NCBI GenBank assembly: GCA_032871835.1
Contig: CM065300.1
Span: 113,271,088 to 113,335,087, forward strand
Length of the DNA stretch: 64,000 nt
Direction of reading: 5' to 3'
Source of the DNA: Dipteronia dyeriana
Taxonomy: Eukaryota; Streptophyta; Magnoliopsida; Sapindales; Sapindaceae
The position numbers were made by a program, and so were the translations under genes. Positions 45,216 to 56,242 of the stretch are shown one piece after another. Position 1 is the first letter of the stretch. Each line of letters opens with the position of its first letter. Under the pieces are notes generated by a model, which saw only the letters and a list, made by a program, of their open reading frames with translations, made no database searches and had not been told where the DNA came from.

Positions 45216-46637
45216 CTAAATGGTACCCGCTGCCTTTGTTCCATCCTTCTCAATCTCCGGCTCTGTTCTAGAGGGCACTTTGAAGCAGTCTCGGACCTTC
45301 TTCCGGATTTCAAGTTGAATACCCTCAGACTGCTCAAGCTGAACTTCGCACAAGGATTCCCCAAGGCTGGAGACCGGAAGGGTTAGAGGCGGAGGAGGAA
45401 GGTTGGACATAGCTGGCTGTTTCCTGGCTCCAACCACGATGGAAGAATCCGCTCTGTTATCATCAGGATGAGACATCCATATAACCTTGGTAATAATCTC
45501 CTCTCTATCCCAGCCAACGATAGTGGAAAGGTTGAAAGGAGGAGGGAGTGCTTCTGTATCCTTAATGGAGGCATAAAAATACCCGTCCCTGAAAGAGGCA
45601 TCAACCTCGGCCTGTAGCTTAACTACATGAGCATGCAGGGTTTGGTTCTCAATTTCTAGTATCTTAGCCTCAGCTTTCCAGGTGTCCCTTTACTTAGCTC
45701 GACCCTCAGATCAGAGTGTTTTTAAGTCAAAGGATCGCTTCAGCCTTTCAATATCGCACTGAAGTTCGGCAAGCTCCTTTCCCATCTTTTTCTAGTTGGA
45801 GGTCATTTCCCGCACCAGAGATTGAGCCTAGCCAAGTTACCTCATGGATCTTTTGGATTCAACATTGGCCTTCACATCACGGTCACGAAGAATGGCGACT
45901 TGGTGGCCCATTACCACGTTGAATTTGAATGCCTGTAGATTGAAGAGTGCGAATCAAAAATTGATCAAGCTAGCAGTCGCAGGTAAATTATAGAAGAAGG
46001 CTACTATCTTAGCCAAGAGAGTGAACCACTTAGTAAGCAAAATGTCGACGGGCATTGAAGACATCCTGGAGAGCACACCTCTTGGGCAAGACGCCATAAA
46101 CTGCTGCAAAACCTTGTCTTGCCCCATTGATTTTGACTGATGTTAGGAGCGGGCAGGAGGAACCTCTACAATGTCTGCCTTAATATTCCCCAAAGTTTGA
46201 AGAACAGAGGACGAGGATGAAAAGGCAGAAACGTCGGAGTTGCTGACAATAGGAACAACAACAACAACTACATAGGGAACAACCAAAGATAGACCTGCAA
46301 TAGATACATCAATATCATGAGAAACAGAAGTCCCCATACCCCGTGTCTTGGTAGCCTGCTATGCTAGGAGCGCCATCTTCGACCTATGCTAGGGAGGCGA
46401 CGGAGTGAGAGCAGGTGAAACCCCAGCTGGAGCAGTAGGCCTTTTTTCTTCGAGGTAACCAATGGAGATCCCTGGGGTAATCTGGCATGATGAAGAGGGG
46501 TACGATCCTGCTAAGCTTCACGGGAAGCTGGATCAACAACAAAAATTGTTAAAAAAAGAAGAAAAAGAAAGGTGTCAGAACAAAGCTGGCTGATGAAGCA
46601 GAGCAGGATAACTCAATGCTACTTTACTTACGAGTGT
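45216..46637 (-). pseudogene. Antisense coiled-coil ORF of Tat element 2, with intron
   Basis: On the minus strand a likely intron runs from donor GTAAGTAAAG (46622-46631) to acceptor GTTGATCCAG (ending about 46531). The next exon reads through KGRPTAP-like sequence to GTSVSHDIDVSIAGLSLVV, PRGVLSRMSSMPVDILLTKW and FKFNVVMGHQVAILRDRDVK. It continues with a helix-rich part (KKMGKELAELQCDIERLKRS, ENQTLHAHVVKLQAEVDASF) and WDREEIITKVIWMSHPDD. Most of it lies in one frame with a handful of TAG/TGA stops. The family function is unknown. The upstream exon is cut by copia element F at 46635. Confidence 0.65.
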
Positions 46638-47222
46638 TAGGTTTTAGATTGTGTTGGCATTATTCCATATCAAAATGATGTTTCCTTCTAATGATTTAGT
46701 TTTTAGATTCGTGATGATTCAAGCTTCAAAGTAGAAGGAACAACTAGTCAAAGCAAGTTCAAAGTCTTCAAAGAGAAAGGATGATATATGGTTCTACAAA
46801 GGTATATTAAGACCTTATCTTTCTCTTACAAGGATTAGGCACACAGACACACATATCATACATTTGTGTCCATGCATCATTGTGCACCATTTATAACACA
46901 TTCACACACTTTATTCACAAACTTGAAGATGAATGCTCATGCATTAGTATGAAAAATAACATGCTATGGAAAAATGCATGATTGGAGACTATCTCTATGT
47001 AATTTGTATTCTAGTGTGAATTATGTTTGTATAACATGGATATTGAACTTGATTTTATTCTTAAATCATTCTAGATTGAGTTCTAGTCATTTCGGTTACT
47101 CATACTATTGATTTCAAGTTTTAAGTCAAAAGACACTACACTTTCAACTCATATTGCATACATTGTCTTCGTCTTCGTATATCGAGTCAAATTATTATTT
47201 TTTGGGTTGAGTATCTTATACA
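46635..47222 (+). repeat. Truncated 5' LTR of copia element F
   Basis: It is co-linear with the start of LTR B (52460 to about 53100), sharing GTTGGCATTATTC, GTGTCCATGCATC, CATGCATTGGTATG-like words and CGTCTTCGTATATCGAGTC. It stops after GTATCTTATA, where LTR B continues. Confidence 0.75.
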
Positions 47223-47895
47223 CTATTTTGATTCAAAGCCTAAAAAGAAAAGGAGGAAGGCTTAAAACTGAGTATAGTTGAAAAATCAAATGAGCTCGGG
47301 TTGAAAAACAGAAATGGGATGACGAGCCACATGCACACACACGCTCATATGTTGAAATCTATTCTCTTAAAAGCAAAAAATTTCGGATGATAATCGGTTT
47401 GACTTTTTATGGAAAAAGCTTAAGATGAATAGTTGTTGGAAATTGTTTGCATGTTGATTATCAAACTACTTCTTGATATATATTTGAAGCATATCTCTCA
47501 CACACACTTTGTTTATGAGTATGTTGATATTTTAGCAATTGTTGAAGAATTATGAGAGAACTTGAAAATCTTTGTTTATCTCTCTTAGTATATGAAGCTT
47601 ATTTTGTTGATATTTCTTTAAATTGCTTGAATGTGTGATTGTGAGAACATCTTTGTGAACTTTATGCTATCATTGATTTTAGTTATAGCATTTATCAAGG
47701 GGGAGCATTGTATGTTAGACATTGTTATCTTTTATGATATGTTCACATGCTTCATTTTTGTTACATGTTGTCATATTTTGGCTTAATGATACTAGTAAGA
47801 TATTGCTCATTATCTTTGTCTTGCATGATGATTCATTCTTAAGTCATATGTCTTTGTTTTTATATCTTTGTGACTAATATGCTGGTTTTGTCTTT
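47223..47895 (+). other. 3'-internal-type DNA of element F with a polypurine tract
   Basis: No coding sense. A Sirevirus-like purine tract CAAGGGGGAGCAT occurs near 47698. Element D is inserted at the right end, with TCTTT (47891-47895) duplicated at 57763-57767. Confidence 0.5.
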
Positions 47896-49416
47896 TAAAA
47901 TTCCCTAGAAAGTGTATGTCTATATAGAGAGGGGGGGGGGGGGGGGGGGGTGAATAGGTTTTAATTCGATAGATTATCAATTTTGCGAATTAATCAATAT
48001 TAACAATTATAGCCCATTATACTAAATCTTCAAATAAAAGACAACAAACATAAAACAATAATAACACGTAATATATACATGGAAACCCACCAAACGGGAA
48101 AAACCCCGGGCTGTTCAGAGCGCCACCCTTGATCCTCAAAATCCACTATTGAGTAAAAGTTTACAACCTAGATTGACCTCCCGTCTAACCCTCCAGTTAC
48201 TAACTCTTTCACTCTACCCAACGAGCCTTAATAGTGATTTTGGATCACAAACTTTGTGCACTAATCATATAGCCACAAGCTTAACCAACAATGAAGAGAT
48301 AATGTAAACCTAAGTGAATATGCAAGAATATTCTATATACAAAAATGCTAGGTCAAGACATTCATGCTTATCTAGGATTAATAATGACAATTAAAGCAAA
48401 TCCTGTATATCAATGTTTTAAATGCAAAGGCAAGAAGGATTAGCTAGAAGGGTAAAACCGTCCTAAATTCTAGCTATCACAAATTAATGCATCTTAACCA
48501 ACAATCAATACACAAGCATGTCATAAAAGCAATTAAACATACAAACAAGCAACTAATATGCAATAAAGGCTAAAACCCTAGGTATACATGTCTTAGTAAT
48601 GAAACCATAAAGTTTAGAACATGTAGAGAATACCTATTTATGAACACACAAGAAGAAAGATGCTTGATGATTTGGATTTTAAGGATGGTTGAGTAAAAAT
48701 GACTTCTTGGAGCATTTCTCACTAAAGAACCTTATCTCTCTCTCAAAAATAGGTTAGGAAGCTCTGAAAATGAGTTGGGAAGAAGATGGTATATTCATAT
48801 GAAGCCTAAAGTGAAACTGCATTGTTTTGGGTGAAAGGTAACCAAAACCCATCAGGACCGCTGGCTGTACCGCGGTCCAGATAAGTGTCAAGACCGCGGC
48901 ACAGAGAACGGTGTATCGCCTGGACAACGCTGCTCTGTAGGCTGCTGTGCATGCAGTGTGCATAGACCATGGTCTGGACAGAATGTAACATCTATGAAAC
49001 TCCGATTGGGAGGCCACGGCATATGCAACACGCACAGACCGCGGTAGCCACAGCGTGCATCCTCTGGTAAACACAGCTGTGTATGCCGCGGCGGGGGCAC
49101 TGCACAGAGAGCGGTCTAGACCGCGGTATAGAGGAAAAAAAATCCTCTTTTTAAGGCACAAACATACATTCAACACTCAAATAAAAATAAGACACACAAG
49201 GCACACAAAGTGGAAAATATGATGCAGGCAAGATAATTAAAATAAAATGTAAGAGTGTGTATGAACTAATACCTCTTCAATAAAAGTTAAGCAAGTGATT
49301 TTACCTTTGATGATTGAGCTTGGTTATGAACAGTGAAGCCCTAAACTACCCTTACATATTGATCCCAAAATATGGTTTTCAATGAAATAAGTCAATCAAA
49401 CACCGAGGAACTTACA
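47896..49416 (-). repeat. 3' LTR of copia element D
   Basis: On the minus strand it starts TGTAAGTTCCTCGG at 49416, right after the purine tract AAAGGGGGAGAT (49417-49428). It ends near 47896 with a decayed terminal CA. It contains a GC-rich block with ACCGCGGT palindromes (48860-49135) and a run of about 20 G (plus strand 47931-47950). Confidence 0.88.
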
Positions 49417-50639
49417 ATCTCCCCCTTTGGCTATTTCGTGACAAAACCACTCACTCGCAAAGTATCCTCACAACAAACAACAAGAAACAAAAAGAGGTCA
49501 ACAAAAACATTCTATATTATGAGAGATACCCTAAAGCTAAATCTTCAAATCTTTCATCTCTTGTAGAATGATCATCCCTACAAAATAAAGAACTATACTT
49601 TCCAAGACAAGTGTATGAGAGGGATCAAGATAAATAAAAACAAGCGCAATTTGCATGAATTAGAAACAAGTAACATGTAATCAACAATGCACATAGCAAA
49701 CGTTCCCTCTAAATAAATCCACTCCCTCTCTAAAGGTCAATCTCTCTTTAAATCATGCCAATATCAACTCCCCCTAAATCCAATGCTACTCCCCATTTTT
49801 GTCCCAAGATAGGCAAAAGAGTATTCCCCAACCGAGACATTTTAGCTAAGAGAGATATTTGCAATGTAAATGCATAATCATATACAACAACTTTATGCAG
49901 GTTAATAGAGAGAGAGAAATTCATTGAAGGTTTATTGATTGGAACATGTGCGAAAGATTGCCTTGAATGAAGTACATGTAACATCAACTTCCAAAAGCAT
50001 GGTATTTGGCAAAGGAAAATAACACATGAGGTTCCAAGAGAAGTCAAACCAATTTGCACCAAATTGTCAATGGAAAACAAGATATAGTTTAACTAAAAAA
50101 AACAACTATCAAACTTTACAAGTTGAACGAGACATGAGCGACTATTGCACCCTATTAGATTTTTCCGGGCAAGATGCCTGTATGATAGTGGCCTTGTTCA
50201 ATAAGTAAAAAGAGAGAGACTATAGGAATGTGAAATCCTTGAGATGGATACAATATCCGTAGTGAATGAAGTCTTAAAATGTCACTTGCACACATATTTG
50301 CAATCATTTTGTAAGCAATCAATAAATTCATCATGCAGAACACTTTAAGCATGTCAAGATCAAGTTTTCATAAACATGGAGATAAACTTTGGGTCAATCA
50401 ATTGTACTTCCCAATCAAATTTCTTAGTCTAAAAATACATGTTTGAACACAAATGGGACATGCATTTCAAATAAGTCAAAAACACACTTATTGAATAAAA
50501 AGACATATAATAATATAGGCATCCAAGATACTCAAGCAATTAATTAAAGAGCGTAAGATTGAACAATTATTTGCTTATTAAAATGCAAGTCCGCTCTTTT
50601 TGCTTGAGCTCCCCATATGAGGTCAACCACCAAAGCCTA
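49417..50639 (-). other. 3' internal region of copia element D with polypurine tract
   Basis: No coding sense. Minus-strand order is co-linear with 19840-21033 of copia element 1. It ends in TTTTGTCACGAAATAGCC followed by the purine tract next to the LTR. The same pre-LTR motif occurs in element 1, and a looser form before LTR E. Confidence 0.6.
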
Positions 50640-52459
50640 TCAATGCATACTCTTAGTTTGCTTTCCTTGTTGACAAGGTCCACAAACTCCCTCAATCATA
50701 TTTCCAAACTTAGGAAAGCCTCTCACAAGTTTCAACCTCTCAAGAACTTTCAAGTCTTTGAAATTCATATGACCTAACCTTTGATGCCACAATTCAACTT
50801 GATCATAACTAGAAAAATTACATGAGATTTCATTGGAATCAAGACAATAACAATTGTCACTTGATCTCTTACCATTCACTAAGACTTGTCCATCTTCTCT
50901 CAGAATAGAACAATCAACTTTACCAAACATGACCAAAAGCCATTCATCACTTAAATGTGATATGCTAATAAGATTTGCTTGCAAGCCATCTACATAAAGA
51001 TCATTAGGTAAAGAGGGCAAACCGGGGATGGATATGTTCCCTTTTCTTAAAACCTTCTTTCGTGAACCATCACCGAAGGTGACAAATCCACCATCCTCCA
51101 TAACAAGCGTCTCAAAGAAACTCTTATTTTCGGTCATGTGCCTAGAACACCCACTAGCAAGATACCAAATGTTAGAGGCTTTCGCCTTCAAGGCCAATTG
51201 ATCCAATTGACAAGCATACTCATTTGTTCTAGTCCACCTAGTAGCAATATTGTCATTTCAAGGAGCCTTGGGTTCATTGACCCTAAAATTCCTAGGTGCA
51301 TGCATTTTGGCTCTTCTAAGCATATTCTTCTCAATCATGCTTTCAAAACGACACAACTTAATAAATTTAAAACAATACGGCCTTATGTGACCTTCAACAC
51401 CACAATAATGACAAATGGGAGTAAAGTAAGAATTCATACCATATCCTTGTGCAAGCATGGAAGACTTCCCTCTCCTTTGAGTTGTCCTTTGGTGTTGAGC
51501 CGAATCTCTTCTTTGAAACACCCTTCGTGATTGAGCCAAATTAGTTTCTCTTCTTGGTTGTGGGTTAAAACTCCTTTGTTGACTTTGAGAGCTCCTTGTT
51601 GGTTGAGGTTTTGTTTGATGAGCTCTAGCTTTTGGTAAATATGTTTCAGCTTGAGACTTTGTTTGAGCTTGCTTTGATTATTCACCAACCTCATTTGATC
51701 TCATTTGTTGGTGTGACCCTTTAACCTCTTTGTCCTCTTGACTCTTGACAAAGATGGTCTTCTTCAAGACAATGGCATCCTTACCTTCCACATATCCTAG
51801 GCCCGTTTTATCACTAGGACTCTTCCCACATGATTGCATCTTGTCAAGTCTCTCGATTCCGGATGTCATCTTGACAACCAATTCTTTCGCTTCCCTAAGC
51901 TCAATATTCAAGTTTTCTTCACTCTTCTTAGTGATCACAAGCTCCAACTTTAAACTCTCTTCTAACTCTTTTCCACTCTTTACCTTCTCACTCAAGTTGG
52001 TAATCTTGAAAGTCAACTCTAGATTCTCTTTTTTCAACTATTGAATCACCTTCTTCTTTTTCAATCTAGACTTTTCAAAAAACTTCATGAAGTCTACATA
52101 GTCCATTTCCTTATCAATCTCAAACCTAGAGTTAGAAGAGGTACTCTCATCACTAGAGTCATCTACTTCTTCCTTGTCACTCACAACTTCCTTACCATTA
52201 TGAGATGTTGTGAAGGCAATGAAGTTTGCTACTCTATCTTCATCATCCGAAGATTTTTGTTCCTATTCTAAGTCTTCACTATCACTTCAAGTGGCCGCCA
52301 TCGCCTTCCCTTTTTTATTTTTCTTCAAATTTACACATTCTGGAGCAATGTGACCAAAACCACTGCATTCATAGCATTGAATTCCCTTCTTGGAGTCACT
52401 TTCTTGAAACTTTTCAATCTTCTTGAAGAGGGTTTTCTTTGTCACTTCCTTTCCCTTTG
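50640..52459 (-). pseudogene. Copia element D: gag C-terminus, protease, integrase zinc region
   Basis: From 52459 leftward the frame continues gag with KKTLFKKIEKFQESD and a knuckle CYECSGFGHIAPEC, then a long coiled-coil-like part (NLSEKVKSGKELEESLKLEL). A second knuckle CHYCGVEGHIRPYC follows. The protease block reads WYLASGCSRHMT: the catalytic Asp of the usual D-S-G is Ala. The pre-integrase zinc region ELWHQRLGHMNFKDLKVLER...CGPCQQGKQT ends at a stop at 50640. About five stops interrupt roughly 600 codons. The later pol domains are gone. Confidence 0.8.
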
Positions 52460-53239
52460 TGTTAGGTTTATGAGTTATGTTGGCATTATTCTATATCAAA
52501 ACAATATTTCCTTTGTATTATTTAATTGTCTAGGATTCATGATGATTCAAGCTTCAAAGAAGAAATGACATCTATTCAAGCAAGTTTAAGTCTTCAAAGG
52601 GAAAAGTGCTTCATGATTCTATAAAGGTATATAAAGACCTTTCTTGTCTCTTTCAAGTCTTAGGCACACACACACATATCATACATTTGTGTCCATGCAT
52701 CGTTGTGCACCATTATAGGCACACACATACAAGTCATTCATATGTGTCCATGCATCGTTGTGCACCATGTATAACACATTCACACACTTAAAGATGAATG
52801 CTCATGCATTGGTATGAAAATAACATGTTTTGGAAAATGCATGATTGGAGACTATCTCTATGTAGTTTGCATTCTAGTGTGAATTGTGTTTGTGTGTGTA
52901 TATGTTTTGTATAGCATGGATATTGAACTTGAATTTTGTCTTAAATGATTCTTGATTGATTTCTGGTCATTTCGGTTACTCATACTATTGATTTCAAGTT
53001 CTATGTCAAAAGATACTACACTTTCAACTCATGTTTCATACATTACCTTCGTCTTCGTATATCGAGTCGAATTATCATTTTCTGGGTTGAGTATCTTATA
53101 TGTACATGTTCATGAGAGAGTTACAGTTCGTAATCCACAAATGGATTTGAATTCCAAGTTAGGAGGCCAGAGAACGGTCAAAAAACGTGAGGGAAGCACG
53201 AGGGAAGTGCACCATGGCCAAATGCCATGAAGGTGTGCA

Positions 53240-53374
53240 AGCCCGAGATGGCGCTTGGCCATCTCGGCCGCACAACCTTGCTGCCCCGAGGTGCCCACAT
53301 GCCATCTCAGGGGACCAATAACCAATAGGGCTATTTTGGTCTTTTAGCTCCTTTCTTTTCCTCTCCTTTATAAA
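53240..53374 (+). promoter_or_regulatory. Inverted-repeat block and TATA box of LTR B
   Basis: CCGAGATGG (53243-53251) pairs with CCATCTCGG (53259-53267). A second, less perfect pair lies at 53284-53312. A TATA box TTTATAAA follows at 53367-53374. Confidence 0.6.
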
Positions 53375-54399
53375 CTCCTTCCCTCTCACATTTCATTTCA
53401 AGGAAGAAGAAAATGTAGTGCAGAAAATTTCCAAGTTTCTTCTCTCAACTTTGAATCACCATATCTCTCTCATTTCTTATCCGATTTGAGTGATTCAAGT
53501 TAGAGAAGTTTTGTATTGAAGTCCTCTATCATCTCCAAGCAACCTTGAAGTCATTTGTTCAAGTTTTCAGGTGTATCGCACCATTTTTCGTTACTACACT
53601 CGAAATTGTCAAGGTAGTTGTTTATCTTTTGATTTACTTGATTTTAATGTTCAAATACCTTGGGTCTTCTTCCTACTTCTGTGTATTTGACTTGAAAATT
53701 TGTTGATGAGTGATAGATCTTCAATTAAATGCTAGTTGTGTTTAATTAGATACTTGATTGTGAGTTAGGTTTCAATCAAACCTATGTTTTCACATGATTG
53801 TGAGTTGTATTGTGCTAGCATCTTATCTAGACTATTTGTGCTTTGATTGACTTTATTTACATGATTAATAGTCTTATCATGTGCTAGAACTCATTTGTTG
53901 AATAGATCTAGGATTAGCACATTTGATTGTATATTTAGAGTTTATTATAGTTTAATTGACTATTTTGTGAATATATGCTCTAAATGATTGTTAGAGATTT
54001 GATTGATCATATCTTGTGTTTATAGAATTTTTTTGTTAGTACTAAAGTCTTGAATATGTACTTCATGAACATGTTTATTTCAAGCTTTAGTAACATGAAT
54101 AAAATCTAGGTTTAAAATACGTGTTTGGAAATTTGGCATGCTCTAGATATTTATTCATGCATAAGATCTAGACAATCTTGTTTTATGAGCTTTATTGTCT
54201 ATGTCTAGATCTTCATGAGTGTACCTAATCCATACATTTCATATGCTTATGCATCATCTTGTGTGGTATCATTTTTGGATTACAAACTAGAAAATTATAC
54301 TTTGTGTGCTCATTGAATAATTCTAGTTTCCATAGAATTTGTTGATCATCTTATTCTATGTTGCGTGCTTGTTTGCATTTTGCATTCATGACCACCTAG

Positions 54400-54715
54400 A
54401 TGCCTTGTGAGAAGGAAGTCTTGAAAATAGGTGTGAGACCTATGGTGTTGAGCAAGAAGTCTTTGTAAGAGGTGTGAAGCCCTGAATTATCGAGCAAGGA
54501 AGTTTTGGCTAGGGTCAGGGAGGATCCGGATAGTCGAGCAAGAAGTATTGCCTAGAGTTGGGAGAACTCGGATAGGTGAGCAATGAAGTCTTGACTAGAG
54601 TCGTGAGGACTTAGTTGAGCAAGAAGTCTTGCCTTGGGTCTTGAGGATCCAGATAAGGTGAGCAAGGAAGCCTTGACAAGAGGTGTGAGGCGTCAAATTG
54701 TTGAGCATTAGGGTG
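54400..54715 (+). repeat. Minisatellite of about 45 bp in LTR B
   Basis: The unit is roughly GAGCAAGGAAGTCTTG plus CCTAGGGTCGTGAGGATCCG, imperfectly repeated about six times. Related arrays lie in LTR C (60258-60605) and LTR E (61760-62060, minus strand). Confidence 0.75.
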
Positions 54716-55316
54716 ACATCTTCATGAGTAGGATATGAGGGTAGTTTATAGGTGAAGAGGTCACTTGAGAGATTGTACTTGTCTTATCTACTAGTGGATT
54801 TTGTTTGCCGGTGGCTACTAGCCCGTGGATGTTTCCTCTTTAGAGGTTTACAACGTTATATCTTGTGTCAACTTTTCTCTATCCCTAACTCTCTAGTTTT
54901 TGTATTTGTTATTCGAATACTATGGATAGAACTCTTTATGTAAGTTGACTTCCTTATACAATATTGTTTGTGTATGTTAGATAACTTTGTCTTGTGATAT
55001 TTCATTCAAGTTTTAAAGTATCACATTGTAATACTCTAAGTACAACTTATGGAATTTTATCTACATTGAATATATTTGTTCATAAGATACATTGATTCTT
55101 GTTGTATGTTTTTGTAGACTAAGAGTGAAGATTTGAGCATACATGAATATATTGTTTTCTCATAACAATCACGTTGAATTTTAATTTGTATGCTTATCAA
55201 GGTTTTGTCACTTGTCTCGAAAGATTTGTTAAAAATAAGTGACAACTTATTCACTCCCCACACCCCACCCCCCTCTAGGTTGTTTAGTATAACCTTGTAC
55301 ACATTTTTTCACTTTG

Positions 55317-56115
55317 ACCCAAAACCTTTCCTCTCAAACTTCATGAATTTCTTGAATCTTTTAACCATGAGGGCTATTTCTTCATCTGAGTCTTCCTCTT
55401 CTTCTTCAACCGTAGTGGTCTTCAATGCAATGCTCTTTTGCTTCTTTGGAGGAGTGGGTGAGGTGTTCCATCTTGACTCATAAGCTAGAAGTCTTCCAAT
55501 GACTTCACTTGGCTTCTTATTCATGTACTCACTATTCTCTTCAAGTGCCGTCACTTTTGATTCGAACCTTGACGGAAGTGACCTCATAATTTTTTGCTTG
55601 ACTCTTCTATCTGAATAAGGGTAACCAAGTTGATGGCTTTGGTTGACAATATCCATTAACTTCACTTGGAAGTCATTGAAGCATTCATGCTCCTCCATCC
55701 TAATCATCTCAAATTGCATTTGGAGGACTTGGAGCTTTGAGTCCTTGACTACCTCGGTTCCCTCATGTGCGGTTTGAAGAATGTCCCAAGCCACCTTTGC
55801 AATCCTAGTGTTTTGGACAAGTTTGTACTGATTATCGTCCACGGCACAAAGGATGGCATGCATAGCCTTGTTGTTCCACTTGGATGCTTCAAACTCTTGA
55901 GTACTCCAATTAGACTTGGGCTTAAGAGCTTCTACACCATCGTCAGTGGTCATTGTTGGAGGAGTATACCTGTCTACAATAGCCATCCAAGCACGGTCAT
56001 CTATTTGGCAAAGATAAGCTTCCATCTTGCCCTTCCAAGAAGCATAATTCACCCCATTGAGCAAATGTGGTCTTAAGCTTGAAGCTCCCCCTTTACTCAT
56101 CCCAGGCTCACTCAT
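55317..56115 (-). CDS. Copia element D gag, N-terminal part (266 codons open)
   Basis: ATG at 56113-56115 opens MSEPGMSKGGASSLRPHLLN. Then come YASWKGKMEAYLCQIDDRAW, WDILQTAHEGTEVVKDSKL, ECFNDFQVKLMDIVNQSHQL and ESRWNTSPTPPKK, ending with an acidic run of Glu and Asp. This is the UBN2/DUF4219-type gag domain of plant copia elements. No stop occurs until solo LTR B interrupts at 55316, which is unusual in this window. The start lies about 115 bp inside the primer-binding site. In life the product would package element RNA. Confidence 0.85.
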
Positions 56116-56227
56116 AGTGTTTGGGTTATAAAAGAGATGCAAAAATAACCAAGCAAAATCAAACAATCAAAATGCACAAGGTAAGACACACACAATGTAC
56201 GAATCAACTAAGTATATCTAGGCACCG

Positions 56228-56240
56228 GCTTTAATACCAA
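56228..56240 (-). other. Primer-binding site of copia element D
   Basis: Minus strand TGGTATTAAAGCC lies 2 bp from the LTR end and complements the 3' end of initiator tRNA-Met with small changes. Confidence 0.75.
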
Positions 56241-56242
56241 TT

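Larger units (their letters stand above)
52460..55311 (+). mobile_element. Solo LTR B (copia, same family as F and E), 2.85 kb
   Basis: It starts TGTTAGGTTTATG and ends ACACATTTTTTCA, with an exact 5-bp duplication CTTTG (52455-52459 and 55312-55316). Gag reading of element D passes directly across it. It contains the shared motif near its end (CCCCCCTCTAGGTTGT), a TATA box, a GC-rich palindrome block and a tandem repeat (54400-54715). There is no internal coding region, so it is a recombined solo LTR. Confidence 0.88.

Noticed and set aside
48754..49176. A 140-codon minus frame in the left LTR of D, with a similar one at 57100-57513 in the right LTR
   Set aside because: The two LTRs are copies of each other, so conservation is expected. 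The frame lies in the GC-rich promoter block and resembles no known protein.
49748..50080. A 110-codon minus-strand frame in the 3' region of element D
   Set aside because: It has no recognisable sense, and the co-linear region of copia element 1 is not open.
51745..52044. A plus-strand frame rich in Ser, Phe and Leu
   Set aside because: It is the complement of the coiled-coil part of copia D gag.
55765..56076. A 103-codon plus-strand frame
   Set aside because: It is a shadow of the copia D gag, which reads on the minus strand.
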